From Streptomyces griseiscabiei (lineage in GTDB: Bacteria > Actinomycetota > Actinomycetes > Streptomycetales > Streptomycetaceae), in assembly GCF_020010925.1 (NCBI RefSeq), contig NZ_JAGJBZ010000004.1, positions 62,001 to 126,000 of the forward strand: 64,000 bases of DNA, written 5' to 3'. The notes beneath the pieces were generated by a model. The model did no database searches. It was not told the origin of the DNA and saw only the letters and a list, made by a program, of their open reading frames with translations. This document shows, one piece after another, positions 7,745 to 16,593 of this stretch (position 1 is the stretch's first letter; each line of letters opens with the position of its first letter). The position numbers and the translations under genes are program-made.

Positions 7745-10700
7745 TCAGAGCTGCTGCGGTTCCAGATCCCTGCCCACGCGCCGCCACACGCGCACCGACT
7801 CGGTGACGGGGTGCGCGTCGCCCAGGATCTGGGACAGTCGGGCCTCCGCCTCCTCCTGGAGCCGTATGGCCTCCTCCTGGCGCCCGAGCTCCCGAAGGGT
7901 GTTCGCGAGATTCCCGGTGCTGACCAGCACATCGGGGTGGTCCGGGCCGAACCGTCGGCGCAGGCCCTCCAGCGCCTGACGCTCCGCCCGCTCGGCCCGG
8001 TCGTACATACCCAGATCGCTCCGGGCGTTGGCGAGGTTGAGCCCAGCGCACAGGACGGCCGGGTGATCCTCCCCTAGATCCGCCGTGAGCGCGCCGAGAG
8101 CCTGTTCGCTGAATTCCGCCGCCTTCTCCGGCTCCCCCAGGACCCGGTGGTAGATGGACAGGTTGTTGATGCAGTACATGACGAATGGATGTTCGAGACC
8201 GAAGGAGTTCTTGTAGCCCTCCACGATCTCGTTGACCAGGATCACCGCCCGCCCGGGGCCGTTCACCGGATCTGTCGCGAAGTAGTCCGCGGCGAGGTTG
8301 AGTCCGCAGGCAAGCGCCTCGGGGATGGTGCTGCCGTAACGGTCGCGATAGCGGGCGTACGTCTGCCAGGCCTCCTCGGTGAGGCGTAGGGCCTCGGGGA
8401 GATGGCCCGCCTTGCGCAGGGAGACCGCGAGACTCTTGTCGACGCGCAGCACCTCCGGCACGTCGGGGTTGAGTACCTGTTTGTAGCTCTCGCGCACCTC
8501 GCGCAGGATCTCGATCGAGCCGGTGTAGTCCCCCAGTTCGCGAAGGTCGCGAGCGTGGTGCCCCTTGGTGATCAGGGTGTAGGGGTGCAGTGGCCCGAGC
8601 AGGGCGGCCCGGCGGCGGACCGTGTCCTCGTCGAGTCGGCGGGCGGCCTCGCTGTTGCCGCCCAGCCGGTAGTCGATGGCGAGGTTGTTGGCGGCGGACA
8701 GCGTTCGAGGGTGGTCCTCGCCGAAGATCTCGCGGAAGCCTCGGTAGATGCGCTCGTCCAGCTTCAGGGCCTCCTTGAAGCGGCCCAGCGCCCTGAGGTC
8801 GGCGGCGAGGCTGCCGGAGGTGATCAGGATGCTGGGGTGGCCCTCTCCGAGCAGCCGCCGCTGGCTGGCGAGAGTCTTCTCGTCCAGGTCGCGGGCGGAC
8901 TGGTGCTGCCCCTGCGAGCGGAGCACATTGGCCAGTTCGAAGCGGAGGTTGAGGACCTGTTCGTCGTTGGCGTCCGGGAACTCGGTGGTCCAGAACTCGT
9001 CGAGCTGGGCGGCCAGGGTGCGGGCGGCGTGCAGCTCACCCCGCTTCCACAGGTAGCGGATGCGGTCGACCATGAGCTGCCGCGGCTGCTCCTCCGCGCA
9101 CTCCCGGATGTTGGAGGGGGTCAGATGGGGCCAGATCACCTCGTACCCGGCCCACTGGGCGGGGTCGTCCACGGCGCCCTCGGGCGGTCGGGCGGAGGCG
9201 AGGATGCGGTGCACCTCGTGGATCGTGTCCTCGTGTTTCTGCGCGCCCATGCTGTCGCGGACCGCCGCCTGCACCAGGCGGTGCACCTGGATCGAGTTGT
9301 CGGTGGAGTCGACCTTGGCCAGCGCGAAGCGGTTCAGGGCCTGGGTGACCCGGCCGAGCATGTAGCGGGCGCGGAGGTCTCTGTCGTACGGCAGGAGCGC
9401 GTTGATCATCGCGTCGCTGCCGATCAGACCCATCGAGATGGGCTCGGCCGCGAAGAAGCTGCAGAGTTCGAGCAGGCGGGCCGCGGCCGGGGACTCCTCG
9501 CGCAGCCGCCGGATCGAGATGTTCCAGGTGGCGCCGACGGACGAGGGGTACTCCACGGCCTGCACCGCTTCCTTCACGGACAGCACCTGGGTGGACTGTT
9601 CGCGCAGTTGCTGGATGTAGTCCTCGACAGGGGTCGCTGTCGCCTCCAGCCAGGCGGCCGCCACCTCGATGGCCAGGGGCAGGTCGCCCACGGCATCGGC
9701 GACACGGTCCGCGTCCGCCGTGTCCTCGTCGTTGAGTCCCGGCACGCGGCGGCACAGGTGTTCGACGCTCTCCTCGCGGGTGAAGACCTCCACTTCCAGC
9801 GGCTGGACCCGGGTCGAGGTCGGCCGGGCGCGCGTGGTGACCAGGAGGTGGCCGTAGACGTTGTCCGCGACGGGCGAGGTCTGCTCCGGGAACAGTTCCA
9901 GCGCCTTGTCCAGGTCCTCGACATTGTCGAAGATCAACAGCCAACGGTCGTACTGTTCCCCGCTCCTGAGTGCCTGGATGGCCGCCTCGGCCGCCTCGCC
10001 GACGTCGTCGCCACCACCGACGCCGAGTTGCTGGGCCAGCGCGGCCAGCTTCGGCGGCACCAGTTCCGGCTGCTCGGCGTCCACCCACCACACCACGTCG
10101 TAGTCGGCCATGAACCGATGCGCGTACTCGCGGGCGAGCTGCGTCTTGCCCACCCCGCCGAGGCCGTGCAGCACCTGTGCCAGCCGTTGTCCCGGCCGGG
10201 CGCTGGCCAGTTGGTCGCGCAACCGGTCAAGAATCGTGGAGCGGCCGGTGAACCAGCGGTACCGGGCGGGGATGTTCGAGATCCGCCTGCCGATGCTCGG
10301 AAAGCGCAGTCCGCGTGTGCTCGGGGAGACGGTCGAGACCGCGTCCGCACGGTCGAGTCCGGTCAGCAGCGCACTGTACGCCTGCGACTCGTCGAGTCCC
10401 TTCAGATCGATCACGCCCCGACTCGCGTACGGCAGGCTGAGCTGCACGTCGTCGACACGGATCGCCACCGGCTGCTGCCGCTTCTCCGAGCCGCCGGAGT
10501 GCACCGCCGCTTCCCAGGCGGCCCGCGCCCGGCGGGAGTCGACGAAGCTCGGCGAGAGTACGGCGAGAACCCGGTGTGCCTGGCCGGGCACCGCCTCGGC
10601 ACCGATCTCCGCCGTCTGCATCGCCTGTACGTTCCTCGGCACCACCTCGAAGCCGGTGCCGCGAAGCACCGACTCCAGCCAGTCCACCCACATCCGGTCC

Positions 10701-11725
10701 TCGGACACGTAGTAGAGCGTCAGCTGGGACAGGGGCACCGGCCGCTGCCGGGTGTACGCGCTCTTGAACTGGGCCCGCTTCGCCTCGCTGATCGGCGGCA
10801 GCTTGGTGACCCGCTCCTCGGTGATGACCGAGGTGAGCCGCTCGCAGGCGCTCAGCATGGAGTTGGCCGATTTCGGTGGGTCGCCGAACGCCGCGAGGAT
10901 TTCTTCGTAGGCGTAGTACGGCTGGTAGAGGATCTCTGTCGAGGCCCAGTAGTCGGCCAGCTGCTCGGAGTTCAGGCCCGCCGGCAGTCCGGAGAAACGT
11001 TCCTTGGCGCGGGCGCGACCGGCGTCGAGCTTGTCCTTCTCACCGAGGTCGATGCGCATGGCGACGGGCAGGATCCGGATGCCCTTGTCGCCGTGGAGCT
11101 CCTTGATGTCCTGGGCGACGGAGGCGGCGCCCTCGATGCTCTGCTCGCTGAGGGTGTAGCAGACGACCAGGGTGTTGGGCATCTGCACGGTGCAGATGTC
11201 CGCGAGGTCGCTGAGGCCGGTGCGGCTGTCGATCAGGGTGAAGTCGTAGTAGCGCTGCATGTCGGCGCGCATCGCGTCGAAGAACTGGCCGCCGCCGTAA
11301 CTGGCGTAGAAGCGGTCCCAGTCCATGTTGCCGACGATGGGGTAGTCGCGGTGGCGCTTGCCGGCGGACAGGAAGTCCAGGCTGCCGCCGTCGGGGAAGG
11401 CCCAGTCGAGGGAGAGCGCGTGCGGGCGGACCCGCGCGTAGCTGCGGTGCCAGTCGGCCGCCCGGTCGGGCAGGTTGCGCAGTGCCTCCCGCCGGTACTC
11501 GTCTATCAGGTTGATCAGCCCGGGTGTGCCCCGCAGTAACTGGGCGTCCAGAAAAGGGTGGAAGAACTTGTGGAGGCCCGGTGCCTCCAGGTCCCAGTCC
11601 ACGGCCAGCACACGATGGCCGTTCGCGGCCAGGATCCACGCCACGTTGGCGAGAGCCATGGTCCGTCCGGTACCGCCCTTGTACGAGTAGAACGTGATCA
11701 CGGTGCCGTTGCGGCTTTGCGCCAT
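7745..11725 (-). CDS. fxsT: FxsT: FxSxx-COOH system MinD-like/TIR-like/STAND NTPase with tetratricopeptide repeats
   Basis: A 1326-residue multidomain protein. (1) About 8-280: MinD/ParA-like domain with deviant Walker A YKGGTGRT and DWDLEAPGL. (2) About 330-450: TIR-like domain opening with LYYVSEDRMWVDWLE. (3) About 515-800: NB-ARC/STAND NTPase with Walker A GLGGVGKT and Walker B WLLIFDNVED. (4) About 890-1300: repeated 42-residue kinesin-light-chain-type TPRs (LGEDHPAVL, FGPDHPDVL and similar). The ATG at 11725 follows GGAAGG. The layout is that of an NLR-like signalling receptor, and it matches the tetratricopeptide protein known in FxSxx-COOH loci. It follows fxsC by 113 bp on the same strand. 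Biological output is unknown. Confidence 0.9.
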   Translation of the reverse strand: MAQSRNGTVITFYSYKGGTGRTMALANVAWILAANGHRVLAVDWDLEAPGLHKFFHPFLDAQLLRGTPGLINLIDEYRREALRNLPDRAADWHRSYARVRPHALSLDWAFPDGGSLDFLSAGKRHRDYPIVGNMDWDRFYASYGGGQFFDAMRADMQRYYDFTLIDSRTGLSDLADICTVQMPNTLVVCYTLSEQSIEGAASVAQDIKELHGDKGIRILPVAMRIDLGEKDKLDAGRARAKERFSGLPAGLNSEQLADYWASTEILYQPYYAYEEILAAFGDPPKSANSMLSACERLTSVITEERVTKLPPISEAKRAQFKSAYTRQRPVPLSQLTLYYVSEDRMWVDWLESVLRGTGFEVVPRNVQAMQTAEIGAEAVPGQAHRVLAVLSPSFVDSRRARAAWEAAVHSGGSEKRQQPVAIRVDDVQLSLPYASRGVIDLKGLDESQAYSALLTGLDRADAVSTVSPSTRGLRFPSIGRRISNIPARYRWFTGRSTILDRLRDQLASARPGQRLAQVLHGLGGVGKTQLAREYAHRFMADYDVVWWVDAEQPELVPPKLAALAQQLGVGGGDDVGEAAEAAIQALRSGEQYDRWLLIFDNVEDLDKALELFPEQTSPVADNVYGHLLVTTRARPTSTRVQPLEVEVFTREESVEHLCRRVPGLNDEDTADADRVADAVGDLPLAIEVAAAWLEATATPVEDYIQQLREQSTQVLSVKEAVQAVEYPSSVGATWNISIRRLREESPAAARLLELCSFFAAEPISMGLIGSDAMINALLPYDRDLRARYMLGRVTQALNRFALAKVDSTDNSIQVHRLVQAAVRDSMGAQKHEDTIHEVHRILASARPPEGAVDDPAQWAGYEVIWPHLTPSNIRECAEEQPRQLMVDRIRYLWKRGELHAARTLAAQLDEFWTTEFPDANDEQVLNLRFELANVLRSQGQHQSARDLDEKTLASQRRLLGEGHPSILITSGSLAADLRALGRFKEALKLDERIYRGFREIFGEDHPRTLSAANNLAIDYRLGGNSEAARRLDEDTVRRRAALLGPLHPYTLITKGHHARDLRELGDYTGSIEILREVRESYKQVLNPDVPEVLRVDKSLAVSLRKAGHLPEALRLTEEAWQTYARYRDRYGSTIPEALACGLNLAADYFATDPVNGPGRAVILVNEIVEGYKNSFGLEHPFVMYCINNLSIYHRVLGEPEKAAEFSEQALGALTADLGEDHPAVLCAGLNLANARSDLGMYDRAERAERQALEGLRRRFGPDHPDVLVSTGNLANTLRELGRQEEAIRLQEEAEARLSQILGDAHPVTESVRVWRRVGRDLEPQQL

Positions 11726-11838
11726 GTTTCTGCCTTCCGCCCTGTCGGCCTCTTTCGGCCTCGCTCGTCGCGCGCCTTTCGGTGGTCGTGCCAGGTGGTG
11801 CTGCCGGGGTCCGTGACCCGGGTCCTGCCCGCGCAGGT

Positions 11839-13086
11839 CTAGCTCAGGTCGGGCCCCTTCAGCCGTGGAGGCTTGATGGGTGGTCCCTCCGGTGGATAGG
11901 TCTCGATGTGCTCCCAGTAGTAGAAGACGGCCGAGGCGACCGCCCTTTGCAGTTCGCTGCCGAAGGCGTCCAGATCGCTGAGGCTGCCGTTGGCCGCGCA
12001 GTGGCCGGCGCCGTCCGCCAGCCGCGGGATCAGCGTCCGGTACGTCTGCTCCTCCAGGTGCTGCTCCTTCTCGGCGGGCACGATGTCGTTGCGGTGTCGC
12101 GGGATCATGACGCTGACCCAGGGGCGCTGTTCCCCGCACAACTTGCCCATCAGGTCCTTGCCCTTGGTGGATTCGAGCGCCCACCGGTCGAGCAGCATCA
12201 GCCCCGGAGCCTTGGGCTTCTCCTGGCGGAGCATGCGGGAGTTGTCGTCGAGGGCCCCGACGTTGACCTTGTAGTCCATGGTGCGCACCAGGTCGGCGGC
12301 GTGGTCGCCGAGCGGCAGGGTGGACTCCGGGTGGTACGGGTTCCATTCGTGCGGCTGGTCCCCGTAGTAGTCCGGCTTGCGGCCCTGCGGCAGGTCGGAA
12401 CGGGTGCAGGCGAGCACCGAGATGTCGAACTCCGGCGGATGCTCGGCCGATCCGAACGCGGCCGGCAGCGACTCGTAGTCCTTGGAGGACTTGCCCTCGT
12501 CCAGCGCGGCGTCGTTGGCCACCCGCACGATCTGCTTGGCCAGCCGGTAGACGGCCCGCTCGTACTCGTCACGGAGGTAGCGCAGTTTGGTCAGTCCGTA
12601 GAAGCCCTCGTCCGCGTAGTCCTGCCCGAAAGTGGCGTGGTTGAACTGTAAGTCCCGTGCCACCTGAGGCATTTGGGCCGGTTCCACCGGCACCCATAAC
12701 GCCGGGATGATCGCGCTTTCCCGGGCGATGCCGCCGCGCGCACGGTGGTTGACCTGCCGCTGGGAGAAGGCCCACCATTCCCGGCCGCACTGCTCGCTGA
12801 TGAAGTAGCGCGGTGAGTACAGGGGTACGAACACCTTGCAGCGCGCGAGATTCACCGACAGCTCGTCGGTCCACTTGGTACCGACCGCCATGCCCTGGTC
12901 CAGAAAGCCGACCTTGGCACCCCTGGGTAAGTCGGTCAGCTCCATGATGTGCTCGCACAGGCCGTCGTACAGCTTCTTCACCCACACATTGGGGTCCGTG
13001 CCGCTCGAGTCGTGATTCGGTGTGTGCGCGTAGCTGAGAAAGAAGTAGGGGCTACTTCCTCCTCTGCCCAGAGCAGCTCCTTGCAC
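11839..13086 (-). CDS. fxsC: FxsC: TIR-like protein of the FxSxx-COOH system
   Basis: A protein of about 415 residues whose N-terminal domain starts SSPYFFLSYAHTP and continues with a TIR-like core (VKVFVPLYSPRYF-type strand, GREWWAF). The sequence PYFFLSYA close to the N-terminus is characteristic of the FxsC family. The C-terminal part has no domain I can name. Start: GTG at 13086, because a TACACT -10-like element lies just upstream at about 13119-13124, and because family members begin a few residues before PYFFLSY; an upstream in-frame GTG at 13134 would overlap that promoter. It lies between fxsB and fxsT, same strand. TIR domains can hydrolyse NAD or act as adaptors; no catalytic Glu is assigned with confidence here. 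Confidence 0.85.
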   Translation of the reverse strand: MQGAALGRGGSSPYFFLSYAHTPNHDSSGTDPNVWVKKLYDGLCEHIMELTDLPRGAKVGFLDQGMAVGTKWTDELSVNLARCKVFVPLYSPRYFISEQCGREWWAFSQRQVNHRARGGIARESAIIPALWVPVEPAQMPQVARDLQFNHATFGQDYADEGFYGLTKLRYLRDEYERAVYRLAKQIVRVANDAALDEGKSSKDYESLPAAFGSAEHPPEFDISVLACTRSDLPQGRKPDYYGDQPHEWNPYHPESTLPLGDHAADLVRTMDYKVNVGALDDNSRMLRQEKPKAPGLMLLDRWALESTKGKDLMGKLCGEQRPWVSVMIPRHRNDIVPAEKEQHLEEQTYRTLIPRLADGAGHCAANGSLSDLDAFGSELQRAVASAVFYYWEHIETYPPEGPPIKPPRLKGPDLS

Positions 13087-13111
13087 GTATGCCCCCCGAC
13101 GCTCCGTGACT

Positions 13112-13153
13112 GGGCCCCTAGTGTAGGAACCCACAAGTCCTGTTCGGAACAGG
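13112..13153 (-). promoter_or_regulatory. Palindrome and candidate promoter upstream of fxsC
   Basis: A perfect palindrome CCTGTTCGGAACAGG lies at 13139-13153 (7-bp arms around one base). On the minus strand it is followed by TTGTGG and TACACT, a possible -10 near 13119-13124. This would give fxsC-fxsT their own promoter within the 228-bp gap after fxsB and under control of a dimeric regulator. Inference from pattern only. Confidence 0.45.
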
Positions 13154-13314
13154 GCGAACGGATGCGGCTCGATGTTGTGTCCGCCCCGTGGGAACGCGGT
13201 CCCGTCGATCAGTGTTCGGTACGTCGGCCGAGGTCCCGCCGGAGAGCGCGCCGCCCGGGGACAGCGACCCGACTGATCCTCGAGGCGGTTGCCAGGTGAG
13301 GCGCGGCCCGTCGG

Positions 13315-15717
13315 TCAGCGTGCCTGCCAGGCCAGCCGGTGCTCCTCGGCCGCACGTCTGGCCTCGCCCAGGACATCTGCGCCGACCTCGGCCGTCATCA
13401 TCCCCCGCACGGTCTCCCGCATCACCGCCACGAACCGCTGCCCGCTCGGTGTCAGCGCGCCGGACGCCGCCAGCGTCGCCACCGCCTCGGCCGTCTGGTC
13501 GCGCCAGCGCGAGAACTGGACCTCGGCGGTGCGGGCGTCGTCACCGACGGCGGACCGCCGACGGGCGAACCAGAAGTCGATGACGGCCAGATGGGCGTAG
13601 GTGCCCTGCAGCAGACCTTCGAGCGGACGCGGGTCAGGGCGCCAGGGCGCATAGAACAACTGCTCGCAGGACGGGTCGTAGAGGTCCGTCAGGTCGAGTA
13701 CGGCACCGAGCTTGACGTGCTGGAACTCGTGCACGAGCAGCAGCGCGAGGGCTTCGGGCGTGGCCGGCCGGGCGATGGCGACGGCACCGAAGGCGTCGCG
13801 GGCGGCCGAGCTGATGTCGGTCCCTTCGGCTGAGGGAAGGAGAGGCGTCACCACGCGCAGCCCCGTGGCGATTCCTGGCGCGTACTGCGGCAGTTCGCGG
13901 CGGATCCACGCCCACGCGGCCGCCAGGTCGGCCCGCCAGGCCTCCGCCTCGGCCTCGGTGAGCCGGGGGTGCGCCGGATGTCCGTGGCAGTCGCGCCAGG
14001 GGTCGGTGTCCTCCAGCGCGACGGCCCAGCCGTCCAGCTCGAACCGCCGACTCCCCTGCCATGCCGCGACTTCGGCCTCTTTCCAGGGCACCGTGTATGT
14101 CTGGTCACCGGCCCGGACCGTGAAACCGTCGGCGTCCGCGCGTACCTCGGCCTGCTCGGCACCGCCGCCCAGCGCGAGCACCCCGAGCGTCGGCAGTCGC
14201 AGCATCCCGTCGTGCACGGGGACGACAACCGCCTCCGGCAGCCCGGCGCGCAGCGCGGCGGCCGCGGCGATCTCCGCCACACCGCGCATGGCCGCCTCGG
14301 CGGCGTCCGCGTCGCCCTGCAGGGAACGCAGGGCCCACGGGCGTACGTAGGGATGGGACAGGACCCGGTCCACCGACTCCGGCGCGGTGCTGTCGAGAAC
14401 GGTCAGTGTCTTCCAGGCGGACTCACCCAGACGGGTGTGCGGTGTCTCGTGCCAGACGAGTCCCAGCAGTTCGCGTCCCAAGGCAAGCTGATGGTGGTCC
14501 AGCAGACTCGTCGTGGCGCCGGCTCCGAGACCGGTGGCCAGTTCGTCGAGGTGGTGGTCGGCGAGCGCGGGCTGGACGGACTGGTCGGCCATGTGACGGT
14601 CCCGGATGTCGGTGATGAGGCGCAGCAGGTCGGAGCAGTACACGGACGGGTTCAGGAACTCGCTTCCGGTTCTGTACCGGTGCGCGTAGAGCCCGCCCCC
14701 GCAGGAGCGCACCACCGGGCAGCGGCGGCACTCCTCGGCCAGTCCGTCGAGCCCCTGCTGCCGGGCCACGAGCCCGGAATGCGCGGCCACCTGGTCGAGC
14801 GTGTTGGTGTGGACGTCCATACCGGTGACGGGCGCCCCGTCGAAGGCGGTCTTCAGCGAGTCGGCCTGCTCGAACGTGCCGTCGGTCTCGATCACGGCGA
14901 GGTCGGCCGGGGCCAGACCCAGCGACTCGGTCAGACTGCTGTCGCCGCGCAGGGTCCGCAGGATCGAGTCGAAGATGCGTACGTCCATGGGGCGGCCGTC
15001 CGCGGTCCAGCGGTCGTGGACCGCCAGCAGCCAACGGGCGTAGGCGGTGCCGTCGGTGTCCTCGGCCGGGCGCAGCGGCGGCTCGTCCCAGGTGGCGTGC
15101 GGGAGGAGGAAGTCGACGCGGGGCGGGGCGAGTTCGGCGAGCGCGTCGTAGACGGCGACCGGGTCGTTGCGTACGTCGATGGTGCAGAGGATGCCCGCGA
15201 AGAGGTGACGGTAGCGGGGCCGGTTGAGAAGGTCGATGCCCCTGAGGACCCGGTCGTGGCTGCTGCGCCCGTTGGCATAGCGGCGGTGCAGGTCGTTGGC
15301 GGCCTTGTCGCCGTCCAGGGAGACGCCGACCTTGATGTCGAACTCGTCGAACAGCTCCAGGAAGCGTTCGTCGAGCGTGACGGCGTTCGTGTGGATGCGC
15401 AGGTCCAGGGCGCACACACCGTCGAGCGCCGCGTTGAGTTCCTCGGCCGCTCTGCGCAGCCGGACTCGACCGGCAAGGAGCGGCTCACCGCCGTGCAACA
15501 CCACGTGGACGGTGTCCAGCGCGTGGGTTCTCGCGTGTTCGGCGATACGTTCCGCCGTGTCCCTGAGCACCTCGTTCGACGTCACGATGGGCCGACCGTG
15601 CCAACTTTGGTCCGCGTGTTCGAACACGTAGCAGTGATCGCATGCCAGATCGCAGCGGCTGTGCATTTTGAGCACGAATTGGCGTAAGGGGTGGGGTGGT
15701 CGGCCCATAGGTGTCAT
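13315..15717 (-). CDS. fxsB: FxsB: radical SAM/SPASM peptide maturase with HExxH domain
   Basis: An 800-residue enzyme. The radical-SAM motif CDLACDHCYVFEHAD (CX3CX2C) binds the SAM-cleaving 4Fe-4S cluster near residues 20-27. SPASM cysteines appear around 325-365 (CRRCPVVRSCGGG and NPSVYCSDL). The C-terminal half holds a peptide beta-hydroxylase-like extension with an intact HEFQH near 660. FxsB family enzymes form cyclophane links on FxSxx-COOH precursors by joining an aromatic side chain to a backbone or side-chain carbon. ATGs at 15717 and 15708 are both possible. It starts 23 bp after the precursor gene fxsA and so is almost surely co-transcribed. Confidence 0.93.
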   Translation of the reverse strand: MTPMGRPPHPLRQFVLKMHSRCDLACDHCYVFEHADQSWHGRPIVTSNEVLRDTAERIAEHARTHALDTVHVVLHGGEPLLAGRVRLRRAAEELNAALDGVCALDLRIHTNAVTLDERFLELFDEFDIKVGVSLDGDKAANDLHRRYANGRSSHDRVLRGIDLLNRPRYRHLFAGILCTIDVRNDPVAVYDALAELAPPRVDFLLPHATWDEPPLRPAEDTDGTAYARWLLAVHDRWTADGRPMDVRIFDSILRTLRGDSSLTESLGLAPADLAVIETDGTFEQADSLKTAFDGAPVTGMDVHTNTLDQVAAHSGLVARQQGLDGLAEECRRCPVVRSCGGGLYAHRYRTGSEFLNPSVYCSDLLRLITDIRDRHMADQSVQPALADHHLDELATGLGAGATTSLLDHHQLALGRELLGLVWHETPHTRLGESAWKTLTVLDSTAPESVDRVLSHPYVRPWALRSLQGDADAAEAAMRGVAEIAAAAALRAGLPEAVVVPVHDGMLRLPTLGVLALGGGAEQAEVRADADGFTVRAGDQTYTVPWKEAEVAAWQGSRRFELDGWAVALEDTDPWRDCHGHPAHPRLTEAEAEAWRADLAAAWAWIRRELPQYAPGIATGLRVVTPLLPSAEGTDISSAARDAFGAVAIARPATPEALALLLVHEFQHVKLGAVLDLTDLYDPSCEQLFYAPWRPDPRPLEGLLQGTYAHLAVIDFWFARRRSAVGDDARTAEVQFSRWRDQTAEAVATLAASGALTPSGQRFVAVMRETVRGMMTAEVGADVLGEARRAAEEHRLAWQAR

Positions 15718-15740
15718 GAGGTTGCTGATTGGTCCTCGGA

Positions 15741-15938
15741 TCAGACGGAGGAGTTGAAGGCCGCGACAGCGACTCTGCCCGGCCCTCGCCGCTCGACGCC
15801 GTTGGACACGGCACGAGTGAGTACGGGCGACAACGCACCGTTACTCTGTGCAGCCAAGCGCACCAGGGAAACCCGCTCCGGGCCGATCGCGGTCGGCTTT
15901 CCCGGCTCTTCGGCCGCGGCGTCGAGGGATGCGTTCAT
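15741..15938 (-). CDS. fxsA: FxsA: FxSxx-COOH RiPP precursor peptide
   Basis: A 65-residue peptide ending AVAAFNSSV, which fits F-x-S-x-x-COOH exactly: Phe61, Ser63 and two more residues before the stop. It is placed directly upstream of the maturase with a 23-bp gap, as expected of the substrate. GAGG lies 6 bases before the ATG at 15938. The leader contains VSLVRLAAQSNGALSPVLTRAV, split by family-like Leu/Val pairs, and Arg residues near the C-terminus (ERRGPGR). The Phe is the likely cyclophane residue; its partner cannot be told from sequence. The small size would let it escape many automated annotations. Confidence 0.88.
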   Translation of the reverse strand: MNASLDAAAEEPGKPTAIGPERVSLVRLAAQSNGALSPVLTRAVSNGVERRGPGRVAVAAFNSSV

Positions 15939-16593
15939 TCGGACCTCATCTATCAGTCGGCCTTCTGCGCCTGCCGGTCACGGAAGGTGGCTTGGACCTC
16001 GGGGTTCACTGAAACACTGGTCGGCTGGGACTGCCCGTCGAGGACCCTGTTGAGGCCGTGAAAACGCTGAAGTGGCCGACATGGCAGGCGACATTCGGCC
16101 CAGTCGAGCCACTGATGTGCGAGCAGACCATAGCTCCCAAACCTTCCCTCGAATGTCACGCCCCACCGGTGCTTTGATGAATAAACGTGAGACACGTCAC
16201 CCGAGTGAGTTAGTCCCGCGCCCCATGGCGCAGCCAAAGCCGAGGCCATCGCGCTGGGCCTCGGTCAACCTTGTGATGGATGACGATCCAGGCGGCCTTG
16301 GCAGGTTGTGAGATTTTTACCGAACCTTTAACGAATCCAGGTCGATGTGCCGTCAACTCCTACTGCAAATGGCGTAGTTGTCCTTCCAGGGGTATAGGGG
16401 GCGAAGGGGGCAGGGCTCGCTCATCTCTGCGGCAACGCGCGACCCCGGGTGCGACATCGTCGCAGTCGTCACTTTCCGTGACGCAGTACGGCCCATCGCC
16501 CCACGCAGCGCCGCTTCAGCCTTCCCAGCACTCTCAGCCCCCTCACAGCCACACCTCAGCCCTCTGATGGACTGCGTCCCTAACTTCCTCGGC
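15939..16593. promoter_or_regulatory. 655-bp divergent region between fxsA and the dioxygenase gene
   Basis: AT-richer than its surroundings, especially 16120-16380 (for example TTTTTACCGAACCTTTAACG). It must carry the fxsA promoter on the minus strand and the dioxygenase promoter on the plus strand. A 98-codon minus open frame (15953-16249) ends 14 bp before fxsA and has fairly coding-like residues, but has no recognisable motif. I leave it uncalled. Confidence 0.4.

Noticed and set aside
8402..11539. A 1045-codon plus-strand open frame opposite fxsT
   Set aside because: Composition is that of the mirror frame of a high-GC gene (runs of Arg, Val, Gly, Leu, no motif), while the minus strand encodes clear ATPase and TPR motifs.
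11726..12346. Upstream extension of the fxsT frame to 12346
   Set aside because: The extension overlaps fxsC in another frame; the ATG at 11725 has a good ribosome-binding site and starts right at the MinD-like domain.
13969..15687. A 572-codon plus-strand open frame opposite fxsB
   Set aside because: No family motif; the opposite strand carries the radical-SAM and SPASM cysteines.
15953..16249. 98-codon minus open frame ending 14 bp before fxsA
   Set aside because: Residue use is moderately coding-like, but there is no recognisable motif and no good ribosome-binding site. Left as a possibility only.
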